A stretch of DNA of 64,000 nucleotides from Maylandia zebra (lineage: Eukaryota; Chordata; Actinopteri; Cichliformes; Cichlidae): assembly GCF_041146795.1 (NCBI RefSeq), contig NC_135175.1, positions 28,737,075 through 28,801,074 of the forward strand, written 5' to 3'. The position numbers were made by a program, and so were the translations under genes. Position 1 is the first letter of the stretch, and every line of letters starts with the position of its first letter. The notes beneath the pieces are model-generated. The model saw nothing but the letters and a program-made list of their open reading frames with translations. It searched no databases and was not told the origin of the DNA. This document shows positions 13,150-27,400 of the stretch, piece after piece.

Positions 13150-14330
13150 AGTAAGGCAAGGCAAGGCAAGTTTATTTGTATAGCACAATTCAACAACAAA
13201 GTGATTCAAAGTGCTTTACAGAGACATTAGAAACAAGAACAAATAAAAAGCATGATTTAAAATTGATTAAAACAAGCAAATAAACTAACTAACTAATTAA
13301 CAAACAAACAAACAAACAAAACAGTATATAAAATTAAAACAGATAAAATCAGAACAGTAGATAAAATCAGTAGTTAAATGTAAGTTTTGAAATTTAAGCT
13401 TAAAAGTGTGGATTTGGTGCTTTATTCAAATGCAGCTGAGAACAGGTGAGTCTTCAACCTGGATTTAAATAAACTGAGTGTTTCAGCTGATCTGAGGCTT
13501 TCTGGGAGTTTGTTCCAGATATAAGGAGCATAAAAGCTGAATGCAGCTTCTCCGTGTCTGGTTCTGACTCTGGGAACTGATAAAAGACTGGATCCAGATG
13601 ACCTGAGGGATCTGGAAGGTTCATACTGGGTCAGGAGGTCATTGATGTATTTTGGTCCTAAACCATTCAGAGCTTTATAGACCAGCATCAGAACTTTAAA
13701 GTCTATCCTCTGACGGACAGGCAGGCACTGTAAAGACCTCAGAGCTGGACTGATGTGGTCCACTTTTTTGGTCTTAGTGAGGACTCGAGCAGCAGAGTTC
13801 TGAATGAGCTGTAGTTGTCTGACTGATTTTTTAGGTAGACCTGTAAAGATGCTGTTACAGTAATCAAGCCTACTAAAGATGAATGCATGGACTAGTTTTT
13901 CCAGGTCCTGTTGAGACATCAGATCTTTTATCCTTGAAATATTCTTGAGGTGATAGTAAGCTGACTTTGTTATTGTCTTAATGTGTTTTTCTAAGTTTAG
14001 GTCTGCATCCATCACTACACCCAAATTTCTCGCCTGGTTTGTGGTTTTTAGATGTATAGATTGAAGTTCTCTGGTGACCTGTAATCGTTTTTCTTTGGCG
14101 CCAAAGACTATTACTTCAGTTTTGTTTTTGTTTAGCTGGAGAAAATTGTGGCACAACCGGTCATTGATTTCCTCAATGCATTTACCAAGAGCCTGTACAG
14201 GGCCTCGGTCTCCTGGTGACATTGTGATATATATTTGTGTGTCATCTGCATAGCTGTGGTAGTTTATTTTGTTGTTGTTTATAATCTGTGCCAGTGGGAG
14301 CAGTTTAAACAATTTAAGATCAACTTCAAA
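13150..14330 (-). mobile_element. 5'-truncated L2-type (CR1 group) LINE
   Basis: Minus-strand element whose 3' end is at the low coordinate: the 3' UTR covers about 13150-13420, ends in a GGCAA-type short tandem tail and contains the common L2 sequence around TTTGTATAGCAC. The coding part holds the last 296 residues of the reverse transcriptase protein, beginning just before the YADD box. Sequence upstream of about 14330 has no match, so the copy is 5'-truncated, as is usual after incomplete reverse transcription. Confidence 0.85.
13422..14312 (-). pseudogene. C-terminal half of an L2-type reverse transcriptase
   Basis: A 296-codon frame without stops. SYADDTQIY is the catalytic core of the reverse transcriptase. 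It is followed by the thumb and C-terminal region: LDYCNSIFTGLP, QNSAARVLT, LPVRQRIDFKVL, YKALNGLGPKYI, RSSGSSLLSVPR and FYAPYIWNKLPESLRS. This tail is highly characteristic of fish L2 elements. Endonuclease, fingers and most of the palm are missing, so no functional enzyme can be made. The apparent initiator Met is not a real start. Confidence 0.85.
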
Positions 14331-15409
14331 TGGAAAAAAAATGTAATTTTAAGTGTAAACTTATTTCAATAATACATTTGAAAATTCTAGATAAAAAAGG
14401 TCTAAAAAATATTTTAAAAAAGTAAAAAGTTCTGATTCATACTATAATACATACAGTGGGCGTGTCTACACTGGGGAAAGCACCAATCAGGACTGAGCAA
14501 TATTTGAATTAAAATCTGATGCTGTGTTAATTAAATCTGACCAAAGTTTAGCGGTAAATAAGGTGAGGTAAAGAAATAAAAGCTGCTCTTTAGTACTTGT
14601 CACTAAGAATGTTTTATCACACTGTAATGACTGAAACTGTACCAAATAGACATTTTAAGTCTTGTTTCAAATGAACTAATGTTAAAATGCAAGTAGTTGG
14701 TGGTTTGTGAAAGTTAAAAATAAGGCAGCTTGCATTCTTCAATACAATGCATACATTCACACTGGATTTTAATCCTGTAACAATCACATTGCGAAACAAA
14801 GGCCTGATGCCAGACAGTTTATTATTGAGGACGGAGCTCTTCATTTGGCCACATATAGCAGAAAAACATAACAAGGCACAGTCTGACAAATTGTTGGCAT
14901 CAGAATTGCGATCACAGTCATGACACAGACAATTGGGCAGCCCTGCTCTCTCTGCTTTTGCTGCACATCTTTGCTCTGCTTTGCTTTGCTTTTATTTTTG
15001 ATTGCACCACTAAGCATTCGTGCCATTAAGTGACCTGTTAATAATTGTTATACTGGTTGATTACAAAAAACGAATTTATTTTTGGCTGCTGATGGAACTC
15101 AAACAAGTCTAATTCAATATCCCTTTGATATTAAAAATCTAATAAGTGGAAGCATCCTCTGAAGTTTAATTATGTTGTCAGTGTCCCTGACAGGTAACAA
15201 CTCCATTAACACAAAAAAATGAAGGCTGCTGACTATCATGTCTGCTTTTACTTAATTTTTAGAAGGGAAATATTTTTTTGAACCCACACTTTTAATTTGC
15301 AGAACTGGTGACAGAATATAGTTTCTGGCTTTATCAATATGTCTGCAATTTTCTTAATTTCTTACCAATGTCTAACTTTTTTCTTCCTGTCTTCTGTCTC
15401 ATCATCCAG
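14331..15409 (+). other. Intron upstream of the first recognised DPP6 exon
   Basis: AT-rich sequence without recognisable exons or repeats. It ends in a pyrimidine-rich acceptor (AG at 15408-15409). Confidence 0.6.
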
Positions 15410-18400
15410 GTAATGAGCTGCTGTACCGCAATCAGGACGGCGACGTCGTCAAGTTCAACGTCGACACCAACGAGCAAACCATCTTAGTGCATAACAAGAA
15501 ATTTGTAAGTCTTTTCGTCTTACAATCAAAGCACTGAAGGGCTGAGCATGATTGCCTATGAGTTCGATTCAAACATTTCCAATAGTGTCAACAAATCAAA
15601 GAACCTAAAGCTTTTTTGTGTGTTTTTTCCCCACAAATGATCCATTTTCAGAGTGAAATGTGAGCTGCATATTTAACACTTGGTGAAATGTCAAAATGGA
15701 GATGTAGCATCAGTGTCACAGCAGCTTGGGTGACAACACGCAACATTATGTCTGCCATCAAATCACCAAGCCCTAGTGCAAAGACTAATGCAGCTCCCAT
15801 TTGCTTTAGGAACCAAGCAATCTGTCAAACGCAGTCAGTTAAGGACCAGTTTAATGAAAAACTGCCATGCGTGATCGGAGGTCTCTTCTTTTTATTGTAT
15901 GCATTTTTTTTCTTCTTCTAACATCCTTCTTTTGATTCCTAGGAAATGTACAAAGCCAGCAAGTATGAGGTCTCTCCTGACCTGAAGCATGTGCTGCTGG
16001 CCTACAATGTTGCACCGGTGAGCATCTCATTTGTTTGCTTGTTTTTTGAATTAGCAACCTGACAGCCAAATATGTCAGCCACCGCTGCTGAGGGGTGGGG
16101 TGTAGGCCTGCAATGAAGCATAGGCAGTGGGGGGGGTGGAGGGAGGAGAAAGTAATCATGGCGGGGTGTGAAGGCCTGTCGCACGTCGCTGCCTGTCAGC
16201 TAGGGTGGCGGGGGCTAGCTAAGCCAAGCAGAACTGTACTGAGGGAGGCACAAACAAACCCCTCGGTGCTACACGGCCTCGCGGACAGGGAGATGAGATC
16301 AACAGCAGCACCATCATATGCATCAAAGCATTTTAGCTCCTGATACAGGTGGATCAAATATATTGATCCATTTAGTTAGATGATAGTTGCCTGTTTACTA
16401 CTGCGTCACCACTTAGTCACTGTAGAGAGAACTGGTTCCTGTTGTTAGTTTATGGAGGATGCTGGCAGAAACACTGTATAACCTTGTGTTATTGCCTGAG
16501 ATGAATTGAAGATATTACAGCACACTCGAGTGTGGTGGAATGTACGTGTTTGCATTTATTATTCAACTAGACCGCCATCACCTTGATAGATGACAGTCAT
16601 TCCTGCTATATGCTCATCGTAGCACAGTCGGCACACATTCATGCACTATGAGATGCGGTATGGTTCATGTTTTTATTAAATACCCCACTTGTATTATAAA
16701 ACATGGACAAACGCTCTTCCTGAAGATGTGTCTCTACTGGGTGATGTTCCTGGATACATAATGTCTGACTGTTGAGTGCCTACTGTAACAAAAACTGTCA
16801 TTTAAAAAGTAAAAGGTTAGGATTTCAAAGACACGCCATAGCCGTCGTTAATCTGGTCGACATAAGTGTGGTTTGATCTGCCGATTAAATCCAAAATCAG
16901 CTGGTTTAAATTAAATCGATCTATCCTTCAGGGTTATGTCGTTGTGGTCCTTTTCACCATTTCTAGTGCAGCTGCTATTTTTTGATCACTCCCTGGAAGT
17001 CACAGGTCAGGTCGTTTGGACCAAATGTCCACCCTCCAGTGCCTCGGGGCTTTACAGTAGCGCTTTACACTGACAGTCAGACCTTGGGGGACAAATTCAA
17101 GTAACAACCTTGCTCCTGGTTCCACTCCTGATCTCATGCACTGCCTTCAGGCTTTGGACAGTGAGGACTTTTTGACTTGAAACTCCTGCTTGGTGTCTTG
17201 GTACACAGCTCTCATTACCAGCAATGATCTTCGACATGAAAGTCAGGCCAATTCGACACAGAAGTTAATGTTCTCGCTCTGGGCAAATTTGAGCTCCATG
17301 GTGAAATCCCAAACTCTGAGCGCGAGTGGTCAGAATGGGACTTCCAGCCAGCAATCTAAAAATAGCAACAGTGCTGGAAGTGGCCCAGAGGTGCACAATG
17401 TCACACATGTACTGTTTTCTGACAGCACGCACGTAGAGAAATAAGTCTATTGCAACAACAGAATGGTAAATTGGGCTCCATATTGACTATTCTGACTTCA
17501 CAGCAGTCTGAAGAATCCTTTGTCTGTTTTTTTCCCCCTCCTCAAACTGCACCGAGTCCGAGTATCAGAGATGCCGCTGGATGCGGCCAGAAATGTGTGA
17601 CTGAATTGCAGCCTTACTGAGGTGTCACAGTGTATTGACCCAGTGTTGAGTACACAACATCACTGCAGAAAGATAAGACATTAAACCCTTGAATTTCCAG
17701 GGGATGGTGGGTTACTGTCAGCCTTTGGTACTGATATGAATAAAATACTGTCATATTGATATGGAGCATTGTGGCTTTGGGATGAGGCCATTCTTCTTTT
17801 TCTTCTTCTTCTTTTTTAATTTAGAAGGAAACTTGAGATTTTATGGCAGCACTTCACAGTATTTCCTCAAAATTACCTGCTTAACAAGGATTCTTTTCAT
17901 TTTGAAGTTCAAAGGATTAATTATCATCAGTCCTAATGCAGTTTTTGTTTTCTTTACTTTCAAAGAAGATACTGTTGTACCTAATATAAGTAAACAGGGC
18001 AATTATGATGTCTTAATTGATTCTGCTATGAGAACAAAGAATTGGCAAGAATTAAAATGTCAAGGTTAAATATCCTACATCTCATTCCAGGTGTACCAGT
18101 ATTCCTACACTGCCTTCTACATCATCTGCAGTCTGGAAACACCGTAAGTACACATCAGGGCTGAGTCACTCCATTAAAATTGTTTTTCTCATATTATCTC
18201 ACCTGACCTTTCTGCCTGTGAAAATGTGAAAGAAACTCATTTACACCTGTTTTGCCAACTACCTCCCACAAAGCACCTCTGACATCAACCACACTGTTTA
18301 CTTCCAAACCTGCACTTGTGCAGTCTGCGAAGCGAAACGGTGCTATCAGATAATCTGCAGCCTCAAATCGCAGCTGTAGTCAGCTGCAGCCACAACATAG

Positions 18401-21400
18401 GCAGATGTTTATCCTCATTCACCCTGTCCTGAGTTAGCCCTTTGACGACAGACCTCGACTTAAGAAGCGCTCAAAAACAGAAGGTAAATTACCAGAGCAA
18501 GGATTAGATTCAGCACACACCTGTCAAAATGAACTACAGTTCACAGAAGAAAGTTACACTAATAGCACTGCCTTGTTTTGAAAATGAGCCTTTTTCTGCA
18601 ATGTCAAGAGATCTTGAAGATCTCTCGTCCTTCAACGTTAAGCTGTTAAAAACAGCTAAAGAAAGGAGCACGTAACAATGAAAAACCTGCTGTGTTCATG
18701 TTTCTGTGTGTTCTCTGCTTTTTATTATAACTAGAAACGTGACAGAGGAAAACCAATTAAACCTTATTTCTTAACATTTACTTAGGTAGGATCACAATCG
18801 TACTGTTTGCTGTTCTAAAACATATTTCATCATGTTACTTAGTCGCTGCCAAAAGAAAGTATCTTCTTGTACCACTCTTTACATTTCTTTTGCATTATTC
18901 TGCAACATGGCCTCTGATGCATTGTCACGTAATTACCAGTTAACAGTATAAACCTCAGGCTACAGTTTCACAGACTGACACAAATCTCTATCCTAATGAG
19001 ACCACGCACAAGATCTTTCTGCTGCTGTTTAAGTATTAATTCAAAGCCGACAGCAAAGTTGGTGAAAACCATCCCAAAGTGCACTTCACAGCAATTTTCA
19101 CAGTGATTCTGCTGGAGAAACAGGTGCACGCAGAATTCAAGGTTACAGAGCTACAAACCTGCTCATCACTGCTTTTTTTACCCATTAAAAATGAAACGTC
19201 GGCAGTTTGGATGCGGTTGGCATGCCCTAAGTTTTTGGGTTCCTGTTTCTTGCTACCAGTGTTGTATCTTTGCAGGTCCAGTGGATAGTTGTTTCTTGGC
19301 TGGGCATAGTTAGCACTATACCCTCTGTGTTTCCAGATCACCATGTACGCTCAACAGGAACTGACGCTCATTGTGGCACAAATGTGTACAAAAATTTGAG
19401 GTACATTCGCTCCCTGGTATTCGCGAGGGTTAGGGACCACTTCACTGAAAACGCTATAACTGCATATTTTAATTTTAATGAAAAAAGCAAATATTTTAGA
19501 TGTGCTCTATGAAAAAAATCAGCATATAGGCAAATTTTCCGCAAATAATTTGAAGTTACGTTCCACAGTAAAATCCGTGAATACTGAACCGCGAATAGGC
19601 GGCTGTTCACTGTATTTGATTATTTTGTCATATCCACCTGTAATGCAATTAATTGAAGACCATTAGAAGAATGCGATGTGAAAACAAGACACACAGGAAA
19701 TCCAGTTTGGAAGCATCAGTTTACCAGCTGATGAATGTAACTGTGAGCAAACCCACGCAGGTACACTGAGCAGGTTCAAACCTAGAACCTTGTTGCCATT
19801 CAGTGACAGAAAAGAGCAAAACTACTGCCAGTCTAGCTAAAAAGCCTCCCCTGCCAAGTCATATTAGAGGCGTTTTTGTGCTGTGACTATCCACCTTACT
19901 TATTTCCCTTTTGAATTACTTCCACACCAGGTCACAGTATGACAGCACTGTCAGCAGCTCTCCTGCTTAAACCTATTTAAATGCTGCCACCCAGTGGTGC
20001 TGCGTCAAAAAACACCTGCACTGGTGTCCTCATTCATTCTGCGCTCCAGACAAAGACACAGAGGCAGTGGCACCTCTAATTCTGCAGCCTGCACTGCGCA
20101 GCACTTTTCCCAATAAGGAGAGGTGACACTGTTATAGAGTGGGGATATTTATGGATACACTTAAAGCTTTGTTCTCAGATGTTGTACACTTGTTCCTCTG
20201 CCGCCGGATCACTGGGAGCAGACAGTCATTGTGTTTATGTGCCTTCACGTTTGTCTGATAGTGGGGGTTTTTTCACCTGTCTGTGCGCCCCAGGGAAACG
20301 TGGAACCTGAACCCTCCAGAGGTGCGAAACGCTCAGCTTCAGTATGCAGGCTGGGGACCCCAGGATCAGCAACTGGTACGAGCTGCATGAATCCCCTCTT
20401 TCATATCTGCTTTCAAACTAATTAATTTTTCATTCAGTTTCAGTAAAAAAAAAAAAAAGGAAAAAAACTAAACATAAATAAAAAAAAATCTGGAAAGATC
20501 CATCTGAGAGGTTTAGAAACTTGCCCTTGGTGTAAAAAAAGTGCAGAAAACCCAACTTTGCAGCACACAGACGGAAATATAAGTTAAGTTTTCACAACCT
20601 GTGTCCTTCGCTGCCTGTTTTTAATTTTAATAGGTGATAGAATTAATTATATTTGAAGGTGCTTCAGCCAGAGGGACCTATATATTTCACAACCCAATGG
20701 GAGGAGTTACAGTGAGTGAGTGGAATTCTGGCTTCTTTTTGTGCCCTTGGTTTAAACCTGCTTTAATCAATTGTTGTGGCCACCTGAGTGCAGCGAGCTG
20801 CAAACCCAACACTGGCAGATCAGTATTTTTTAAATAACAAGCATATGGCAAATATTAGCTTAGATAAATTAGCGAATGCAGAGTGGCACGCTGTGTAATA
20901 AATGCTCACAAAGAAAACTGTGGCCGTTACAACCTATGTCTAAAAATGTGTCGTTTCATGCATCGGTTAAAACACTGGACTCCAGGTACACGACGCCCAG
21001 CTGGAAACACTTCACCTACCCAAGATTCACAGACTTTACAGAAAATGTTACATTTTTGTGATTTACATCGTTATCGGGACGATAGATGTTTTATATCGGG
21101 ATATGAGATTTTGGTCATATTGCACAGCCCTACCCCAAACAATGTTTGAATGTTAAAAATGCTGGATTTGCATTGTAGTGTGCGTGGTCAAAATTAAACT
21201 CTGTGGAAACAGCGTTAAATAAGCGCAGCATTTCTGTGCCCAGAAGACAAATCAACAAACCAAACACAATAGCAGAGAGCTGCCACGGAAATGAAAATAG
21301 TATTTGGTGTGGCTTGTATTAGCCTCTAGCGCAGGGAGTTCTCAAAGTTTGATGACTGAGTGCCAGTTTAGGTGCCAGCACAGGCTTGAGGGCTGCACTG

Positions 21401-24400
21401 GAGAAATGAAAACTTTTAGGTGCTGTTTTATGTTGGTAATTCTCATTTTTGAGCTTGTTTTTTTTTACCATTAGTCAGGAGGCCGTTATATTTCTTTACA
21501 CCAGCTGTATTTGTCAAAGTTAGGAAGGTTGAGTCTGCTACAAAGGATACAACAGAGGACCTGCAGATGAAGAGAAATGCTCTCTATCTGTGCTGCACTA
21601 TCACACCATGAGATGAACTATGGATGAATAGTAGTGCATTAGTAGTGCAGTAATTGATGAAACCTTATTACACCATAATTAAGGTGTCATGACCTTTATT
21701 ACCCTTAAATTTGGTCCAAGTAAGGCCTGTATTCTGAATCGGTTTGGTCTCATTGGTGAGGTATGACAATTACTGCTCCACGAGCATGGTCCTAGAATTG
21801 GGGCACAGCTAATCTTTATCTTTCAAATGCCCCATTTTCCTCCAGTTGTTGATATGGTGTAAGTTATAATCCTTGAAAACAAACAGTTTTGTCCCTCAGG
21901 GTTTGAATCATCCCGATGAGTCGCTGATATTTCCCAGTAAACACATTTGAAATTAAACACTGCTGTTTGAATCACAAGAAGCAATGGTCCTTTGCAACTG
22001 TTCTGCGATGAAGCATCCCCCCACACACATACACCTTCCTTCCTCACACAATCAGACTTGTCAGGGTATTAATGAAATTCAGTGTGTTGGTTTGCAGGGC
22101 AGTCAGACTGTGTGATTACATCCTGCAGCACAATGCTATTAATTACCTGTTATCTCGTCACTGGATTAATTAACGCTCTTGCTAGATTGATATAGCCTCA
22201 AGTTTCCCACCATTAGTCATGAAGCTGTATTACTTTCAGCTGCTGAGTTTTGTTAGCATGAAACTGAGCAGCTGGTATTCCTGAAGGTTCAGGTGCCCTC
22301 TTGTCAAGGAGGTTGCGGTTGCGAGAGACGTCCATCAACTGAAACAAGCTGGCACAGACTTCGAGCCAAGGCATGTGTTGTGATATCTGCACTCCTAATA
22401 TACGTAAATCAACACACCTGTTATCCTTTTCCCAAATCCCTTATGCACATGATTAAATCTCCTTTACGTTCCCATAGAAACTGCTCACATACATGCCCGT
22501 GCAAAAACACAGCTGTCCAGACACATGTTTAGCAATTTGTTAGGCTAAAAAGTCAGTGTAAGTGGATAAATAAGGGTCGTTGTGTTTTCTCTGCAACAAA
22601 AGCAGGTTGAGGAGTTTGCTTTTATACTCTTTAACATGTGGTCCACAAATATTCACGCAGATTTGGGTGTGTTACATTAGCTCGTTTCTATCTGTCTGAG
22701 CTCCTTCACATTCACACCTGTAAACAGCTGCTCTTACACAAGCCTAAAACATAATTAAAAAAGAGACGCGATCAAGCTTTGCAGCAACAGCACCGGATCT
22801 ATGGAATAATCTACATATCTGCACACACATTTAAACTCATACATTCTCCTTGCTATTTGGCCCCGGTGTGACATTCTTGTTTTATTTTATTTTGTTTTGT
22901 ATTTATTTTATATTGTCATATTTTGATGTACGCTGTCCACAGCATTTCTGCATTTTAGTGTTGATTTTCTGTGAGCTGTATATTTTTATTATACAGCACT
23001 ATGCTCAACTCTGTGTTTTTAAATGTGCTTTATAAACACATTTGACTTTGACCTTGACAATACGCTACAGTCGCATTACGGAAAACTGATTGACAACGGT
23101 GGCATGAACATAATTGTGATCATAGTGCAGTGAAGTTCCAATGTTGCTGCGTTTGAAATGGGTGCATCAAAGATGAGGGACCAGGTCTGCAATCATAGCT
23201 GCTGTCTCCAAAGCAACATTGGTGCATTAAGATGGTAATAAAATGGTAATAAGACAGAATCAATTTGATATTGAATGGTGTCAAGTCGGCAATTGCATGT
23301 AAACTGTTTGTGATAATCAGGTGATTAACCGTGATAAATTGGCAACAACTGGAAATCTGTTGCCATCTACACAAATTAAATGGAACTTCATGTTAAATAC
23401 TTCTGCCCTGAGTCCAGCCAGAACTTCATTTAGCCAGCTGAGTCAAGTTCCCTACTCCATAAACCTTCTCTTATCAGAGAATGACTGAAGTCAGGTTGCT
23501 TACTACCAGGAGACCTGAGTGCGTGACCAGGTTGAGGTGTGTTGCACGATCAATCTGTCTGCGACTAGCTTGTTGCCGCAACTGTATGCAATCAGTTGCT
23601 AAAGTAAATGCAACAAAACCAAAAAACACCAATAAAAATGCTGAGCAACCACAAGAAGGTTGGCAGGTTTTACTGCAGTGTAACTGAGCCATTAGAAAGA
23701 CTTTGTGTTTGCTTAAGACAGTGAGACCGAGAAAGGGAAACTGTAATACAGTTTTCATTCAAATCACACTACATACAGAAGTACAATGTGTGTGACAAAT
23801 AATTCAAGACTTATTAAGTATTAAGAGTCCTCCTGCCTCCTTGGAGAATTACAAGGGAAATCCTTACTAAGAGTGAAAAGTTAAAAACCCTGGAACCTAC
23901 GCTACATTTTTCTCATCCAGCTCTATGCAATTACACACTTGGCCTCAGAATGATTAAAAGCTCACAATACCACGTTCACACTCGTGTTAAACAAGCATAA
24001 CATGTAGTAACGTGCCCCATTTTAGTTTAGAAATTTTAGTATGATAACATTAATTACCACTTAGATTAACTTGACTAAATATGTTTAAGACCTAACCTGC
24101 CCTACTCTGCTGGTGTGACTGGTCCAACCAGACCAACGTATCTAGAGACTGCTCCAAATACTCTCACTGACTGCCATCAATGGTAGAATTTTACCTTCCT
24201 TCAGAGAACGGGGCCAGGTTTTCTCTCTGTGCTGTGGCCTAGATTAGCTTCTAAACAGGGACTCCATCTGTACCAGTGTGACACCAAAGCACACGGGCCC
24301 ACGGCTTACGTCTCCTCAGGAGAAAGTAATTGTGACACACATTGTATTACTTTTAAAGAGGGTCTGTTTGCTTGAGAAACTTTTAGCTAGCATTTTTTTT

Positions 24401-27400
24401 CTTTACTGTCATGTTGTTTATAAACAGCTGACTTAGATTTCCACAGGAGATTTTTCTATGTAGTATTTGACCCTTTTTGCACTGTTGTAAGAAGTATTTA
24501 ATCAGCAAGCAACAATTTCCAGCTCCCTGACTGGTTTCATCATTCATACAGCTCAGAGGGAATATTTGTTGGAGAATCATTCACAAACTGATACCATGAT
24601 ACCTGCTTGAGGCCAGCGATTCCAAATCCTTGAGATACCGAGCGAGCCCTTTTCTGTAATACCCTGAGATTGATTTCAGCATGGCATTAAGGCTGTAACA
24701 TTTTAAAATTCCAGCCCCAAGAGCAGCCCCGCCTTACCACGTTCACTGTGGGTGCTGATGATCTATTATTCTCTGTAATGAAAGAGTTGACCTTCAGTTA
24801 TCTTGAAAGCCCCGCAGGCCTGTGGAGGAGAGCGTCAAAGTCAAAATCTGGTCCCAAGGTTTGCTGTCTTATCAGAAATTGAAAAGACTTATTTTCTTGT
24901 CTTTTTAGTTTTGGGAATGCCGGTTTCTCTCTAATCAAAAAGTGCTTTTGCAAATGTGTGCAGTGGTGTCTTGTGTGTAAAATGAGTGTGTTTCTGACCC
25001 TACGGTTGATATACGGTTGATCTTATTCTTCAGTTTAAATACAACACAGTCCTCAGATTTTCTGTTTTGTGCTGTTATGGTAAGACCTCATTCACTTTTA
25101 CAACATTTAAATTTATAGGAAAGCTGGTAGTCAGTTTCATTGAAACATCAGTATCTGAGCTCAAGGATCTTGAGGACATGTACTTCTCTAGATGTTTTGT
25201 CAATTTTTCCATTCAAATTTTTGACTGCGTTTCTTTTATTTCTGACTCTTCTAGATCTTCATTTTTGAAAACAACATCTACTATCGGTCTAAGGTGGAGA
25301 GCCGTTCTATTCGTCTGGTATCTACCGGTAAAGAAGGTGTCATCTTCAATGGGCTCAGTGATTGGTTATATGAGGGTAAGGCAAACGATTTTCTTGCTGC
25401 TCAAATACAATACAATGGTAGCATAGTAGTTGAGGAGACGTAGACTCGTATTGCTTCTATAGGAATTATGAGCATATATGCACTTGATCATCAGCAAGTG
25501 TGAGCTTGTGTTAACTCAATCTTTCCAAGCATAGCAAATTACAAAATGCTATGCAATGCTCGGAGAAACTGCAAGAAACCCAAGTGCTAAGTGTTTGGAA
25601 GGTTTGCCAGAAGAAAGTCTCTCTCTGAAGAAAAAAGAATATGACAACACAGCTTAGATTGGTCAGGTGTCTTCTGAACAAACCACAAGACATTTAGAAC
25701 AATGTCCTTTGGACAGATGAGCAAAACTGCGATGTATGTAAATGGCCTGTATTTGTATAGCGCTTTACTAGTCCCTAAGGATCCCAAAGCGCTTTACACA
25801 TCCACCCATTCCCACACTGGTGATGGCAAGCTACATTGTAGCCACAGCCACCCTGGGGCGCACTGACAGAGGCGAGGCTGCCGGACACTGGCGCCACTGG
25901 GCCCTCTGACCACCACCAGTAGGCAACGGGTGAAGTGTCTTGCCAAAGGACACAACGACCGAGACTGTCCAAGCTGGGGCTCGAACCAGCACGGCAAACT
26001 CCCAACACTTGAGCCACAATCGCCCTGTGTCGTATAACCAAAAAACAAACGCAGCATATTGGCACAAACATTTTATGCCAATTTTCAGGATGATGATTTG
26101 AGTTTGTTTTGGACCTGGGCATCTTGCAGTCATTGAATTGACCACAAATTCCTCTGTATATCAGTGTGATTAGAGTCAAATGTGAGGGAATCTATCCAAG
26201 AGCTAAAGCTTGACCAAATTTGGGTCTTGCAACCAGACAATGATCCCAAGCACAACAGCTAATATACAGCAGAATAGCTTAAAAAGGAAATGAAAGTCCA
26301 GACTTTGGCCAGATTAAAATGTGGTGATCTGACCACAAGACAGCTGTGCATAAACAAATCCTCACAAACTTCAAAGAACTGAAGCAATATTATGAAGAAC
26401 ACTGATAAAGTTTTGATGCGACCGTATGTAACAAGGCATGTTTAATGGTTCTCTCTGCTCTCTACTTTTGTAAGCTACTCTACCCATTACAGGCTGTAGT
26501 CTTTACAATTTACGTTCACCATACAGACATAAGATTGACATTCATTTTCTAATCTAACTCTTTCCATGAAAGAAAATAGTGTGTTAGTTCTGATAACAAT
26601 TAGGGAAAACATGTAGTAAACCTCTTTTGTCCCGTGTATTCTCCTTGTATTACATTTTTCTAATTTGAACACTCTGCAGCAGCTCAGGTATTTAGAAGTA
26701 ATGACATGAGACAGCATGACTCCCAAGTGTCTGTAGCCACATTAGTATTTTTTGCATGTAGCGCTTGATTTCCTGCAGGTAAATTAAAAAAATGGATATC
26801 CTGTCAATTTGCCTCTGCTTTACACAGCCCTGAAAACGAATGAATGTTCTACATCAGTTGATGTGGATTAACTCGGCGGCTGTGTGTGTGTTGTGCATTA
26901 AGATATAGATGTCAAAGTGCTCTCCGAGCGTCAACACCACCGATCAAAGCTCACCTGTATGCCTCACAGTATAAACCGTGACAGGGACTGTGTTAGCATT
27001 CAACTAATGAATTTATATCTGCTGCGCTGGGTGAACACTCTGCTCCAGTGGAACGGTGTTTTAATAACGGAGCAGGAGGGAGATGGGGAGCAGCAGACTC
27101 ACAGATACAGAGATAGCAGAAATGGAGACAGCCAATGATACACAACAAGCTGTTAATCTTGGAGTAACGCTAAACATCACATATCTGTTTGAAAGTGTGA
27201 GGCTGCCACCAAGGAGATGTCAGGGTTTAGACACTGTGGCAGAGAGGTTATCTGAGGTCACCGGTGCATCAGGATTAGAGCCCGTTGGCTGCCTTTCCTG
27301 CAAAATTCATCTGTTTTTATTTAATGTTGTCCACCCACAGCCCTCTTATCTCCGCCTAACCAAGCTGATATTTGAAAGCAAGTCCATTCTTCAAGAGCAA

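Noticed and set aside
25775..26179. Three overlapping minus-strand open frames
   Set aside because: They lie in the GC-richer SINE-like repeat and Tc1 fossil; no coherent protein.
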